A DNA stretch of 15,045 nucleotides from Rhodospirillales bacterium (GCA_021775275.1 JAJFIE010000016.1:1-15045); one strand, 5' to 3'. Counted from the first letter of the stretch, positions 1 through 7,623 are shown. Numbers and translations are program-made. Notes: generated by a model from the sequence alone, not told the origin.

Positions 1-829
1 CCGCAATGCCGGGTTTATCGGAAACACCCACCAGGGTGATCTTTGCTTCATCGCGGCTATATGCGATGCCACTCACTACTGCCTGTTCCACGATTTCATC
101 CTCATCGACAACCAAGGTACCGGGTTCATCCGTGTAGCTGGAGAGCACCTGCAACCGCACGCCCTCTTTCATGGCCAGTTGCACGGAGCGGGTCTGCAAG
201 ACCTTGGCGCCCAGTGATGCCATCTCCAGCATTTCTTCATAGGTAATTTTATCGAGTTTTTGTGCTTTCGTAACGATCCTTGGATCTGACGTATAGACAC
301 CATCCACATCCGTATAGATATCACACCGGTCCGCGTTCAGAGCCGCGGCAAGCGCCACGGCGCTGGTGTCTGATCCACCCCGTCCCAGGGTGGTGATGCG
401 ATGATCAGGTCCAATGCCCTGAAACCCCGCGACCACGGGAACTTCCCCCGATGTCATGCGGCGATCCAGCTCGTCGGTTTCGATGCTTTGTATCCGGGCT
501 TTTCCGTGCACGTCGTCGGTGTGGATGGGAATCTGCCATCCAAGCCATGACCGGGCGGAAACGCCCAGACCCTGGAGCGCCATGGCCAGCAACCCAACGG
601 TGACCTGTTCGCCGGTAGCGACGACGGCGTCATATTCCCGCGCGTCGTAGACGGGGGAAATTTCGCGGGCGAAGCCGTCGAGCTGATTGGTGACGCCTGC
701 CATAGCGGAAAGCACAACGGCAACCTGGTTCCCGGAATCGATGTCACGCTTGACGCGCTCAGCCACCGCCTTGATCCGTTCCGGATCAGCAACTGATGTC
801 CCGCCAAATTTCTGCACGATGCGCGCCAT
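1..829 (-). CDS. lysC: Aspartate kinase, N-terminal 276 residues (cut by window edge)
   Basis: Phosphorylates L-aspartate with ATP in the cytoplasm, the first step towards lysine, threonine, methionine and diaminopimelate. Seen: the reading frame opens at an ATG (829-827) and stays open to the edge. It begins MARIVQKFGGTSV, with the KFGGTS nucleotide-binding signature at residues 7-12. Further on come the ATGEQV segment, the TTLGRGGSDTSA loop of amino-acid kinases and the DVDGVYTSDPR segment. The last visible residues (DEAKITLVGVSDKPGIA) look like the start of the first regulatory ACT domain, so roughly 130 residues of a usual 400-410 residue protein are missing. It diverges from ubiG, an order common in alphaproteobacteria. 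Family knowledge predicts feedback control by lysine and/or threonine through the ACT domains; that part is outside the window. Confidence 0.96.
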   Translation of the reverse strand, partial: MARIVQKFGGTSVADPERIKAVAERVKRDIDSGNQVAVVLSAMAGVTNQLDGFAREISPVYDAREYDAVVATGEQVTVGLLAMALQGLGVSARSWLGWQIPIHTDDVHGKARIQSIETDELDRRMTSGEVPVVAGFQGIGPDHRITTLGRGGSDTSAVALAAALNADRCDIYTDVDGVYTSDPRIVTKAQKLDKITYEEMLEMASLGAKVLQTRSVQLAMKEGVRLQVLSSYTDEPGTLVVDEDEIVEQAVVSGIAYSRDEAKITLVGVSDKPGIA

Positions 830-978
830 GTCCGCTACCGTCTTCCAATTGAAATACTCAGCCTGCACTCATCACGCCGACAGCTTGACAGACGGCTTGA
901 TGCGAGGGCGGCGAATACATACTCTGAACAGCGAAACCAAACAAGTCCATGCCATCAATACGGAACCCGGATTACAGC

Positions 979-1737
979 ATGCCGACCTCCACTACCGCAT
1001 CGCCGGATGAAATTGCCCGCTTCGCCGCCATCGCCGATGAATGGTGGAACGATACGGGAAAATTCAAGCCCCTGCACAAACTGAATCCGGTGCGGGTTCA
1101 GTTCGCCCGCGATTGTCTGGCGGCGCATTTTGGTCGCGACCCTCTTGCGACTGATCCGCTCACCGGCCTTTCCCTGCTGGATGTGGGATGCGGCGGTGGC
1201 CTGATGAGTGAGCCCCTGTGCCGATTGGGCGCGGACATGACCTCTATCGATGCGGGGGATGAAACCGTGGAAGTTGCCCGCAACCACGCCCTGCGGAATG
1301 ATCTGGATATCATCTACCGTCAGGCGGCACCGGAAGCACTTGTGGGCGAGCATCTGTCATTTGATGCGGTCATGTCGCTGGAAGTCATTGAACACGTTTC
1401 CGACGTTGATGCGTTTCTGGCGGCGGTGTCGAGCCTCGTCAAACCCGGTGGCGCGTTGGTTCTGGGCACGCTGAACCGGACGCTCAAATCTCTGGCGCTG
1501 GCAAAATTCGGCGCCGAGTACGTGCTGCGCTGGGTCCCGGTCGGCACCCACGAATGGAAAAAATTTATCCGCCCGTCCGAACTTGCCAACGGGCTTCGTC
1601 CCCATGGCCTGACCTTAAGCAAGATCAGGGGCGTCAGCTTTAATCCGTTTCAGGACGAATGGTCACTAAGCCGCGATACAGACGTGAACTATCTGGCTTA
1701 TTTTACAAAAGACGGGCCTGATCCCACCATTCGCTAA
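979..1737 (+). CDS. ubiG: Ubiquinone biosynthesis O-methyltransferase
   Basis: Performs both SAM-dependent O-methylations of ubiquinone synthesis, at the inner face of the membrane. Seen: the N-terminal UbiG hallmark (DEWWNDTGKFKPLHKLNPVR), motif I as LLDVGCGGG (Asp68 to Gly74 counted from the ATG at 979), SIDAGDE after it, MSLEVIEHV in the middle, and the C-terminal segment GTHEWKKFIRPSEL typical of this family. Length is 252 residues, close to known UbiG proteins. An in-frame ATG at 949 would add ten residues. I prefer 979 because its N-terminus fits family length and a weak GGA lies 6-7 bases upstream, but neither start has a strong ribosome binding site. It is monocistronic as seen, with a possible terminator near 1826-1842. 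Confidence 0.95.
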   Translation: MPTSTTASPDEIARFAAIADEWWNDTGKFKPLHKLNPVRVQFARDCLAAHFGRDPLATDPLTGLSLLDVGCGGGLMSEPLCRLGADMTSIDAGDETVEVARNHALRNDLDIIYRQAAPEALVGEHLSFDAVMSLEVIEHVSDVDAFLAAVSSLVKPGGALVLGTLNRTLKSLALAKFGAEYVLRWVPVGTHEWKKFIRPSELANGLRPHGLTLSKIRGVSFNPFQDEWSLSRDTDVNYLAYFTKDGPDPTIR

Positions 1738-1743
1738 CGGACT

Positions 1744-1760
1744 AAAACCAGTCATCTGGT
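1744..1760 (-). terminator. Weak candidate terminator for the DUF1178 gene
   Basis: Read on the minus strand, ACCAG and CTGGT form a 5-bp stem around a 4-base loop and run straight into TTTT. It lies about 120 bases beyond the DUF1178 stop and only 7 bases past the ubiG stop. The stem is short, so this is a tentative call. Confidence 0.25.
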
Positions 1761-1825
1761 GATGTGTGGGAGAAAGAAGACAACCAAGACCGTTGAGATC
1801 AAAACCAAATAGCGACCTTCACCCG

Positions 1826-1842
1826 ATCCGGGCCGGATTTTT
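1826..1842 (+). terminator. Candidate rho-independent terminator for ubiG
   Basis: ATCCG and CGGAT form a 5-bp, GC-rich stem around a GGC loop, followed at once by five T. It lies about 90 bases after the ubiG stop, in the gap between the converging ubiG and DUF1178 genes. The hairpin is short but has the right arrangement. Confidence 0.45.
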
Positions 1843-1878
1843 CTGTGGCCATATAGAGGGTTTCGAATTTTCTTCCAG

Positions 1879-2307
1879 CTAGCTGCGCCGGGGCAACGCT
1901 GGCAGACGATAAACCTCAATACCTTCTTCATCGAGGCTGGCGGTTTCCTCAGACGATGCCTCGCCATAGATACCGCGTTCCTCAGTCTCGCCATAGTGGA
2001 TACGGCGGGCTTCTTCAGCAAATTCTGTGCCCACATTGTCGCAATTCTGCTCCACATGGTCGCGCAATTTATAGGCCGCATTAACAATCTCGCGGGCGAC
2101 CTCCTCGGCCCGGGCTTCCGAGGCCGTACGCGTACTTTCCTTGCGCGACGCAACATTGGGCGCCATGGGCGCTTTCGCGACTTCCGGGTCGCCACAGATA
2201 GGGCACCCCACGTCACCCGCCGCACGCTGTTCGTCATAGGAAGCACTGTTTGGGAACCATGCTTCAAACTCGTGCCTTGATGAACATTTCAACTGATAGC
2301 TAATCAT
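1879..2307 (-). CDS. DUF1178 family protein with a zinc-ribbon-like N-terminus
   Basis: Function unknown. Seen: 142 residues starting MISYQLKCSSRHEFEAWF. Cys8 and His12 followed by a CPICG knuckle (Cys35, Cys38) could bind one metal ion. After this comes PEVAKAPMAPNV, the conserved stretch of DUF1178 proteins, then an acidic helical tail. Known: in alphaproteobacteria this gene usually follows the nitrilase-family gene and glutaredoxin on the same strand. Here the order is kept, but a plus-strand methyltransferase gene sits in between, so it must use its own promoter in the AT-rich gap 2308-2393. A longer open frame on the same strand (1752-2267) is a shadow and has no family resemblance. Confidence 0.88.
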   Translation of the reverse strand: MISYQLKCSSRHEFEAWFPNSASYDEQRAAGDVGCPICGDPEVAKAPMAPNVASRKESTRTASEARAEEVAREIVNAAYKLRDHVEQNCDNVGTEFAEEARRIHYGETEERGIYGEASSEETASLDEEGIEVYRLPALPRRS

Positions 2308-2350
2308 CGCTCGCCGTCATTGTCGCCAATAGGATAAATACAGTATGTCA

Positions 2351-2378
2351 TTTATGGTTACTTAGTCGTAAATATAAT
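2351..2378 (+). promoter_or_regulatory. Candidate sigma-70-type promoter of the methyltransferase gene
   Basis: A perfect TATAAT lies at 2373-2378 in an AT-rich gap. A poor -35 match (TTTATG, 2351-2356) sits 16 bases upstream. Transcription would start near 2385, leaving only a short leader before the ATG at 2394. Confidence 0.4.
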
Positions 2379-2393
2379 GAATTGCCAAGTCAA

Positions 2394-3035
2394 ATGAACA
2401 CCGACGCTATTTCTGATCCCTCTTTGGACAATCAGGCAAAACACTTGAAGATCATCTTGCCGTCGCCATGGGTCATCCGGTTTTCGTCGGTCATCCCGGC
2501 GGGTGAACATGTTCTTGATCTGGCCTGCGGCGGAGGACGGCACAGCGGTTATCTGCTTGATCTGGGCTACCATGTTACGGCGCTCGACAAAGATACCACC
2601 GCCATTTCTGAACGCCTCGCGGGCCATGATAATCTCGGCATCATCACGACTGACCTCGAAGACGGGGCCGATGCATTTGGCGAAAAGGGCATTCTCAACG
2701 GGCGGAATTTCGGCGGTATCGTCGTCGTCAACTACTTGCACCGCCCCCTGATGAAGGCTTTGGTCAATGCCCTGAAACCCGGCGGCGTTCTTATCTATGA
2801 GACGTTTGCGCGCGGCAACGAAGCCTTTGCACGGCCTCGCAATCCGGACCACCTGCTGCGTTCCGGTGAACTGCTGGATCTGGTTTCTGGGCATCTTCAG
2901 ATCGTCGCCTACGAGCATGGCATGATCCAGGCCAATGATCTTCCCGGCGTGAAGCAACGACTGGTCGCCGTTCGTGATCTGGGTCTGAGCCAGCGTGATG
3001 ACGGTGACCCACCTGCCCATCCGATCAGCAGCTAA
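2394..3035 (+). CDS. Class I SAM-dependent methyltransferase (TehB-like), substrate unknown
   Basis: Seen: 213 residues. Motif I is VLDLACGGGRHSGYL (Asp42 to Gly48), followed by VTALDKD with the acidic residue that binds the SAM ribose, then GGIVVVNYLHRPLM and the motif-III-like stretch LKPGGVLIYETFARGNE. The pattern LACGGGRHS...YETFA resembles the small TehB/UbiE-like group often annotated only as 'class I methyltransferase'; the substrate cannot be read. The ATG at 2394 is chosen over an in-frame TTG at 2382 because the likely transcription start lies near 2385; no clear Shine-Dalgarno sequence precedes either. It stands alone on the plus strand between minus-strand genes and ends 6 bases from the stop of the converging amidase gene. 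Confidence 0.85.
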   Translation: MNTDAISDPSLDNQAKHLKIILPSPWVIRFSSVIPAGEHVLDLACGGGRHSGYLLDLGYHVTALDKDTTAISERLAGHDNLGIITTDLEDGADAFGEKGILNGRNFGGIVVVNYLHRPLMKALVNALKPGGVLIYETFARGNEAFARPRNPDHLLRSGELLDLVSGHLQIVAYEHGMIQANDLPGVKQRLVAVRDLGLSQRDDGDPPAHPISS

Positions 3036-3041
3036 CTCATT

Positions 3042-3863
3042 TTATGAAAATTCGCGATCATGTTGCAGCGCCGGAATTTGGGCGCGAACAGCGGCAACGC
3101 GAGCAATATCAACCTCCGCCATAACAATCCCCGGCGCGTCGCCTCCGTCAGCGATCACCTCACCCCACGGATCGACAACCAATGAATGGCCAAAGGTCTG
3201 GCGTCCGCCTTCATGCTCGCCACACTGGGCGGGGGCAAAGACGTAACAGCCATTTTCGATGGCGCGGGCGCGCAGCAAGGTATGCCAGTGCGCCTTTCCT
3301 GTGGGCCGTGTAAAGGCTGAGGGCACCGTCAGGAACACCGCGCCCCGCCGGGCTAATGCCCGGTATAAATGCGGAAAGCGCAAATCGTAACAGACGCTCA
3401 TGCCCAGACATCCCCAGGGCGTATCCGCGGTCACTGAATTCGCGCCGGGCCGATAGTTGGCGGACTCCCGATAGCGCTCGCCCGACGCCAGTTCCACATC
3501 GAACAGATGGATCTTGTCATAGCGCGCCTTGATTTCACCCGCCGCATCCACCAGAAACGACCGGTTCGCCAGTTTGTCACTGCTTTCAGCTTGCACCACA
3601 AGTGAGCCGATTAATAACCACACGCCGGCATCTGCTGCCGCCGTTCGCAGTTGATCCAGTGCCGGTGTTTGTGCTTCAGATCGGGCTTTTTCCCGAAGCA
3701 GTTCGGGGTCAGGCTCCATCATGCCGACCGTTTCCGGTAGCATGACGAAAGCGGCGCCCTTCGCCGCAGCATCACTGATTTGAGGAAGGACGGCATCCAT
3801 GGTTGCTGCCGGATCACGTCCGGACGTGGCCTGGATGAGAGCAGCGGTAAAAGTATCAGCCAT
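3042..3863 (-). CDS. Nitrilase-superfamily carbon-nitrogen hydrolase (Nit1/YbeM-like amidase)
   Basis: Hydrolyses an amide bond through a Glu-Lys-Cys triad. Seen: 273 residues with Glu44 in MLPETVGMM, Lys117 in RYDKIHLFD and Cys158 in SVCYDLRFPHLYR, all in the expected order and spacing. GHSLVVDPWGEVIA near the C-terminus is the usual last strand pair. The length matches Nit-type amidases. Known: close relatives include omega-amidase (Nit2) and deaminated-glutathione amidase (Nit1/YbeM). Inference: the glutaredoxin gene 9 bases upstream favours the glutathione-repair role, but sequence alone does not separate the two. It is probably co-transcribed with grxC and comF. No good ribosome binding site is visible before the ATG, which suggests coupling to grxC translation. 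Confidence 0.92.
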   Translation of the reverse strand: MADTFTAALIQATSGRDPAATMDAVLPQISDAAAKGAAFVMLPETVGMMEPDPELLREKARSEAQTPALDQLRTAAADAGVWLLIGSLVVQAESSDKLANRSFLVDAAGEIKARYDKIHLFDVELASGERYRESANYRPGANSVTADTPWGCLGMSVCYDLRFPHLYRALARRGAVFLTVPSAFTRPTGKAHWHTLLRARAIENGCYVFAPAQCGEHEGGRQTFGHSLVVDPWGEVIADGGDAPGIVMAEVDIARVAAVRAQIPALQHDREFS

Positions 3864-3872
3864 GGGCGGAGT

Positions 3873-4151
3873 TTAGGCCGGTGTCAATTTGGCGTCCAGC
3901 GCACCTGCCATCTCCAGCGTCAGAAGCTCGTTACAGCCGCCGATGTGTTCATCGTTGATGAAGATTTGCGGCACCTGATGATTACCACCGGCCCGTTTCG
4001 TCATGGTGTCGCGCAAGCCAGCGTCCATCATGACGCTATATTCTTCATAGGCGACGCCCTTTTGGTCCAGCAACGCTTTGGCGCGCATACAGAACCCGCA
4101 GAACATTGAGGTGTAAATCTCGACACGAGGTCGGGTGCTGGAATCAGACAT
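3873..4151 (-). CDS. grxC: Glutaredoxin 3
   Basis: Small dithiol glutaredoxin that reduces disulfides and glutathione adducts using glutathione. Seen: 92 residues with the active site CGFC at Cys18-Cys21, where E. coli Grx3 has CPYC. QVPQIFIND contains the cis-proline that faces the active site, and GGCNEL is the glutathione-binding turn. The ATG at 4151 is chosen over an in-frame TTG at 4166 because it gives the normal family N-terminus (VEIYTS a few residues in). It lies between comF (73 bases upstream) and the nitrilase-family gene (9 bases downstream), most likely in one transcript. Confidence 0.94.
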   Translation of the reverse strand: MSDSSTRPRVEIYTSMFCGFCMRAKALLDQKGVAYEEYSVMMDAGLRDTMTKRAGGNHQVPQIFINDEHIGGCNELLTLEMAGALDAKLTPA

Positions 4152-4224
4152 GGCAAAAACGTTCAATATTTATGACGGAAGGTTACATAGGTCGCCAATA
4201 TCGAAATAACAACTCACAACGTCG

Positions 4225-5049
4225 TTAGTCACGCACAACCCGCGCCACCGTCAGGATATCGACCGCACCGACGCCCGCCCGCTTGAGGCACCGCGCCATG
4301 GCCCAGGCTGTGGCGCCGGTAGTATAGACATCGTCCACGACCAGCACATTTTTACCCCTCAACGCCGCCTTTGCCGAGGTCCGCACACGGAATGCTCCCG
4401 CAACATTACGGCGACGGTCGGTGGGGCTCATGCGTTTGCCTCTTGGGGGGCTGGGTTTAATTCTCTCAACATCATCAATCCGGGAAGGAATGCCGGTCAA
4501 CCGCATCAGGTTTTGCGCCAGTAACGCCGCCTGATTGTAGCGGCGTTCAAACAACCGGCGACGATCCAGTGGTACCGGAATGATTATTTCTGCATCCATT
4601 AGCAAATCAGGGGCCGCCGCCGCCATCCAGCGGGCAAACAATGTCGCCGCCTCCGGTCGGTCGGCATGCTTGAATGCCAGAATAACGTCGCGACTGCCCT
4701 CGTTGTAGGCCACGGCGCTCCTGGCTCTCGCGAAAGGAGGTTCCCGACCAATGCACGCGCCACACAATATGGCGTCCTGCTCAAAAGGAAACGGCATGCC
4801 ACAGGCATCACAGACCGCCGGGCCAATCATGCGAAGCTGCGCCCAGCATGTTCCACACAGGGTATCCGGCGCTTCCACAATGACCCGGCAACCCAGACAC
4901 TGGGGCGGTAAAACAACATCACGCACCCTGGCCAGAAATGCCCTGGCGGCCATCGGCGTCCGGATCAGGCGCCGTGACGTTTTCGCCGTTGGGCGACGGA
5001 TGGCCAGAGGAACAGGCTCGGGATTTATCGGGTGGTGATCATGTGGCAT
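4225..5049 (-). CDS. comF: ComF-family phosphoribosyltransferase-like protein
   Basis: Known: ComF proteins pair a cysteine-rich zinc finger with a type I phosphoribosyltransferase fold and are needed for DNA uptake in some bacteria; the biochemical role is unsettled. Seen: 274 residues with eight N-terminal cysteines as CxxC pairs (51/54, 65/68, 80/83, 96/99), the segment IIPVPLDRRRLFERRYNQA, and the PRPP-loop motif VLVVDDVYTTGAT at 235-247. The ATG at 5049 is chosen because GGTGA stands five bases upstream. An earlier ATG at 5085 would overlap the divergent gene, and a later one (4953) would give a more usual N-terminus but has no ribosome binding site. The first 32 residues are an unusual His/Pro/Arg-rich extension. 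No other competence gene is in view. Confidence 0.9.
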   Translation of the reverse strand: MPHDHHPINPEPVPLAIRRPTAKTSRRLIRTPMAARAFLARVRDVVLPPQCLGCRVIVEAPDTLCGTCWAQLRMIGPAVCDACGMPFPFEQDAILCGACIGREPPFARARSAVAYNEGSRDVILAFKHADRPEAATLFARWMAAAAPDLLMDAEIIIPVPLDRRRLFERRYNQAALLAQNLMRLTGIPSRIDDVERIKPSPPRGKRMSPTDRRRNVAGAFRVRTSAKAALRGKNVLVVDDVYTTGATAWAMARCLKRAGVGAVDILTVARVVRD

Positions 5050-5059
5050 AAGCATCACC

Positions 5060-5920
5060 ATGACTGAACCCATGACCGTCTTCAACCGTCAGGTTGTTCA
5101 CCTGCACCGCGAACGCGCCGCGCCGAAGTTCGCCGAGCATGATTTTCTGTTCCGCGAAGTCACCGACCGCCTGCTGGAACGGCTTGATGATGTCACCCGC
5201 AGCTTTCCACTGGCGTTGGATCTGGGCGCGCGCGGCGGGTTGATCAACGATATGATTGGACAGCGGGGTAATGTCGAAAAACTGATTAGTTGCGCACAGT
5301 CGGTGAATGGTGCGAAAGAACCATCGATTTGCGCCGATGACGAACTTCTGCCCTTCGCTGATCATGCGTTTGATCTGGTGTTGAGCAATCTGTCGCTACA
5401 CTGGATCAATGATCTGCCAGGGGCGCTGGTTCAGGTCCGCCGCAGCCTGAAACCTGACGGCCTGATGATCGCTTCCATGTTCGGCGGCGATACCCTGAAG
5501 GAACTGCGAAGCGTTCTGAACGAAGCCGAGATTGCCATGGAAGGCGGACTTAGTCCGCGTATCTCGCCCTTTGCCGATATTCGTGATGTGGGTGGTTTGT
5601 TGCAACGGGCAGGATTTGCGCTACCGGTGGTCGACGCTGAAACCATCACGGTATCCTACGGTGATCCGCTCAAATTGCTGAAAGACCTGCGCGGCATGGG
5701 CGAGACCAACGCAGTGACTGAGCGCCGCCTGTCGTTTACCCGGCGTGAAACCCTGATGCACGCCATGGGCCTGTACCGCGAACAGTTCGGCGATGACGAG
5801 GGCCGTATTCCGGCCACGTTTCAGGTACTTTATCTGAGCGGCTGGGCGCCTGCCCCGACCCAGCAAACACCCATGAAGCCGGGTAGCGGAGCACGATCCC
5901 TGACAGATGAATTCAACTAG
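5060..5920 (+). CDS. NDUFAF5-like SAM-dependent protein (complex I assembly hydroxylase family)
   Basis: Seen: 286 residues. FNRQVVHLHRERAA near the start, LALDLGARGG at 51-60 (motif I, with Ala where many relatives have Cys), FDLVLSNLSLHWINDLPG around 104-121, then VRRSLKPDG, SPRISPFADIRD, LLQRAGFALPVVDAETITVSY and LRGMGETNA. This whole series matches human NDUFAF5 and its alphaproteobacterial relatives far better than BioC. Known: NDUFAF5 hydroxylates an arginine of the NDUFS7 subunit (NuoB in bacteria) early in complex I assembly. Inference: the bacterial protein does the same to NuoB. The start is 5060; ATG 5072 is possible. It diverges from comF with a 10-base gap. Confidence 0.9.
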   Translation: MTEPMTVFNRQVVHLHRERAAPKFAEHDFLFREVTDRLLERLDDVTRSFPLALDLGARGGLINDMIGQRGNVEKLISCAQSVNGAKEPSICADDELLPFADHAFDLVLSNLSLHWINDLPGALVQVRRSLKPDGLMIASMFGGDTLKELRSVLNEAEIAMEGGLSPRISPFADIRDVGGLLQRAGFALPVVDAETITVSYGDPLKLLKDLRGMGETNAVTERRLSFTRRETLMHAMGLYREQFGDDEGRIPATFQVLYLSGWAPAPTQQTPMKPGSGARSLTDEFN

Positions 5921-5969
5921 AAACAATACCTCCCTTGCAACCATCCACACGGATAACTAGGTTCTCGCC

Positions 5970-6683
5970 ATGGAATTTCAAAATCCCCTGATCAAAGGCA
6001 CGCTGGTCAGACGCTACAAACGGTTCATGGCCGATGTGAAACTGGAAGACGGCAGCGTCGTGATCGCACACTGCGCTAATTCCGGCTCCATGCTCAGTGT
6101 CAATGAACCGGGCGCGGACGTCTGGATTTCGCCCGCCACCAATCCCGACCGGAAGCTTAAATTTACCTGGGAGCTGATCCGTATCGGCGACGCCATGGTC
6201 GGCATCAATACGAGCCATCCCAACAAGCTGGTTGCCGAAGCCATCGAGGACGGCACCATCAAGGAACTGAACGGGTATGCGTCGCTCCGACGCGAAGTAA
6301 AGTATGGCAAGAATTCTCGCATTGATATCCTGCTGGAAGATGACGCAAAACCACTGTGCTATGTGGAAGTAAAAAACGTCACTATGCGCCGGGATTTGAG
6401 CTCCGGCGCACCGGCTGACTTTCCTGACTCCGTGACCAGCCGGGGAACCAAGCATCTGGGCGAGCTGTCCGACATGGTCACCGACGGACACCGCGCCGTA
6501 ATGATGTATCTGGTCCAGCGCGACGATGCGGATAGCTTCACCATTGCCGAGGATATCGACCCGGAATACGCCGGGGCTTTGCGAAAAGCATTAAAAGCCG
6601 GTGTTGAAGTGTTATGTTATGACTGCGCGCTCAGTCCGAAAACAATCACCGTTAACCGCCCCTTGCCCGTTGATTTTAAATGA
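5970..6683 (+). CDS. sfsA: SfsA family protein (sugar fermentation stimulation homologue, putative nuclease)
   Basis: Seen: 237 residues, the usual SfsA length. The N-terminal part (ANSGSML...GADVWIS) is the OB-like nucleic-acid-binding half. The C-terminal half carries SRIDILL (Asp119) and CYVEVKNVTM (Glu133, Lys135), the acidic/lysine set of a PD-(D/E)XK nuclease fold, followed by FPDSVTSRGTKHLGEL, the family signature. Known: E. coli SfsA was first linked to maltose metabolism and crp-like suppression, and the family is now described as putative DNA/RNA nucleases; the cellular role is unclear. It precedes map by 61 bases, an order frequent in alphaproteobacteria. Confidence 0.95.
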   Translation: MEFQNPLIKGTLVRRYKRFMADVKLEDGSVVIAHCANSGSMLSVNEPGADVWISPATNPDRKLKFTWELIRIGDAMVGINTSHPNKLVAEAIEDGTIKELNGYASLRREVKYGKNSRIDILLEDDAKPLCYVEVKNVTMRRDLSSGAPADFPDSVTSRGTKHLGELSDMVTDGHRAVMMYLVQRDDADSFTIAEDIDPEYAGALRKALKAGVEVLCYDCALSPKTITVNRPLPVDFK

Positions 6684-6744
6684 TTCCGGACATGATTTTT
6701 ACACGCGTATTTGCGCTAACATCAAATCGTACTAGAGTAGACCC

Positions 6745-7587
6745 ATGAAAGAACATGACGACGCCATGAATGAGCTAGCCGACGTTATCCCGCCGGGCGA
6801 CCACCGCAGCATCAAAATCCACACTGAAGCGGATTTCGACGGCATGCGTAAAGCCGGTTTGCTGGCCGCACAAACGCTCGACTATATTGTTCCCTATGTG
6901 AAACCAGGCGTGACTACGGACGCGTTGGACAAGCTGTGTCATGACTTTATCATTGATCATAACGCAATACCGTCACCCCTGAACTATCGCGGTTTTCCCA
7001 AGTCCATCTGCACCTCCATCAATCATGTCGTCTGTCATGGCATCCCCGGCGACAAGAAGCTGAAGGACGGTGACATCATGAATATTGATGTCACGGTGAC
7101 ACTGGATGGCTGGTTCGGTGACACCAGCCGCATGTTCATCATCGGCAAACCCACCGTGAAGGGCAGCAAGCTGGTGGATGCAACATTCGAGTCCATGTGG
7201 GCGGGCATTCGCGCGGTCAAACCGGGCGCAACCACAGGCGATATCGGCCATGCCATTCAGGCCTGCGCCGAAGCACGGCGCTATTCGGTGGTGCGCGATT
7301 TCTGCGGCCACGGGCTTGGCCGGGTGTTCCATGATGCGCCGAATATCCTGCACTACGGCAATCCGGGCGAAGGCTACGTTCTGAAGCAGGGCATGTTCTT
7401 TACCATCGAACCGATGATCAATGGCGGCCGGTATGACGTAAAAATCCTCAACGATGGCTGGACCGCCGTGACCCGCGATAAATCCCTGTCGGCCCAGTTT
7501 GAACATTCCATCGGTGTCACCGCCGACGGCTATGAGGTCTTCACCTTATCGCCCGAGGGGCTCGACAAACCGCCCTACGGTAGTTGA
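6745..7587 (+). CDS. map: Type I methionine aminopeptidase
   Basis: Removes the initiator methionine from nascent proteins; a two-metal hydrolase of the cytoplasm. Seen: 280 residues. The five metal ligands are all present: Asp115 and Asp126 (NIDVTVTLDGWFGDTSRMF), His189 (CGHGLGRVFH), Glu222 (TIEPMI) and Glu253 (QFEHSIGV). His98 in VCHGIP is the substrate-positioning histidine. About 25 residues precede the usual start of the fold, a modest extension. The ATG at 6745 is the first in frame; a second (6766) would remove seven residues. It is followed by radC in the same frame after 36 bases. Confidence 0.97.
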   Translation: MKEHDDAMNELADVIPPGDHRSIKIHTEADFDGMRKAGLLAAQTLDYIVPYVKPGVTTDALDKLCHDFIIDHNAIPSPLNYRGFPKSICTSINHVVCHGIPGDKKLKDGDIMNIDVTVTLDGWFGDTSRMFIIGKPTVKGSKLVDATFESMWAGIRAVKPGATTGDIGHAIQACAEARRYSVVRDFCGHGLGRVFHDAPNILHYGNPGEGYVLKQGMFFTIEPMINGGRYDVKILNDGWTAVTRDKSLSAQFEHSIGVTADGYEVFTLSPEGLDKPPYGS

Positions 7588-7623
7588 TTAAGTGACGACA
7601 GATGGTGTGACGGTGAGCCAACC

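Noticed and set aside
454..807. Minus-strand open frame of 117 residues inside lysC
   Set aside because: Out of frame with the aspartate kinase sequence, which is recognisable throughout.
885..890. Perfect TTGACA upstream of ubiG
   Set aside because: No -10-like sequence at 16-19 bases spacing; the nearest TACATA is 25 bases away, so I do not call a promoter.
1752..2267. Minus-strand open frame of 171 residues overlapping the DUF1178 gene
   Set aside because: Arg/Pro/Ser-rich composition without any family motif; the overlapping frame has a recognised zinc-knuckle family signature.
2382..2384. TTG as start of the methyltransferase
   Set aside because: It lies just upstream of the predicted transcription start and has no ribosome binding site; ATG at 2394 fits better.
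2358..3020. Minus-strand open frame of 220 residues opposite the methyltransferase
   Set aside because: No motifs; the plus strand has clear SAM-binding motifs. It is an antisense shadow of high-GC codon bias.
5050..5085. Longer comF start at 5085
   Set aside because: It would overlap the 5' end of the divergent NDUFAF5-like gene, and the ATG at 5049 has a ribosome binding site.
6973..7506. Minus-strand open frame of 177 residues opposite map
   Set aside because: Shadow of a complete methionine aminopeptidase; no family features.
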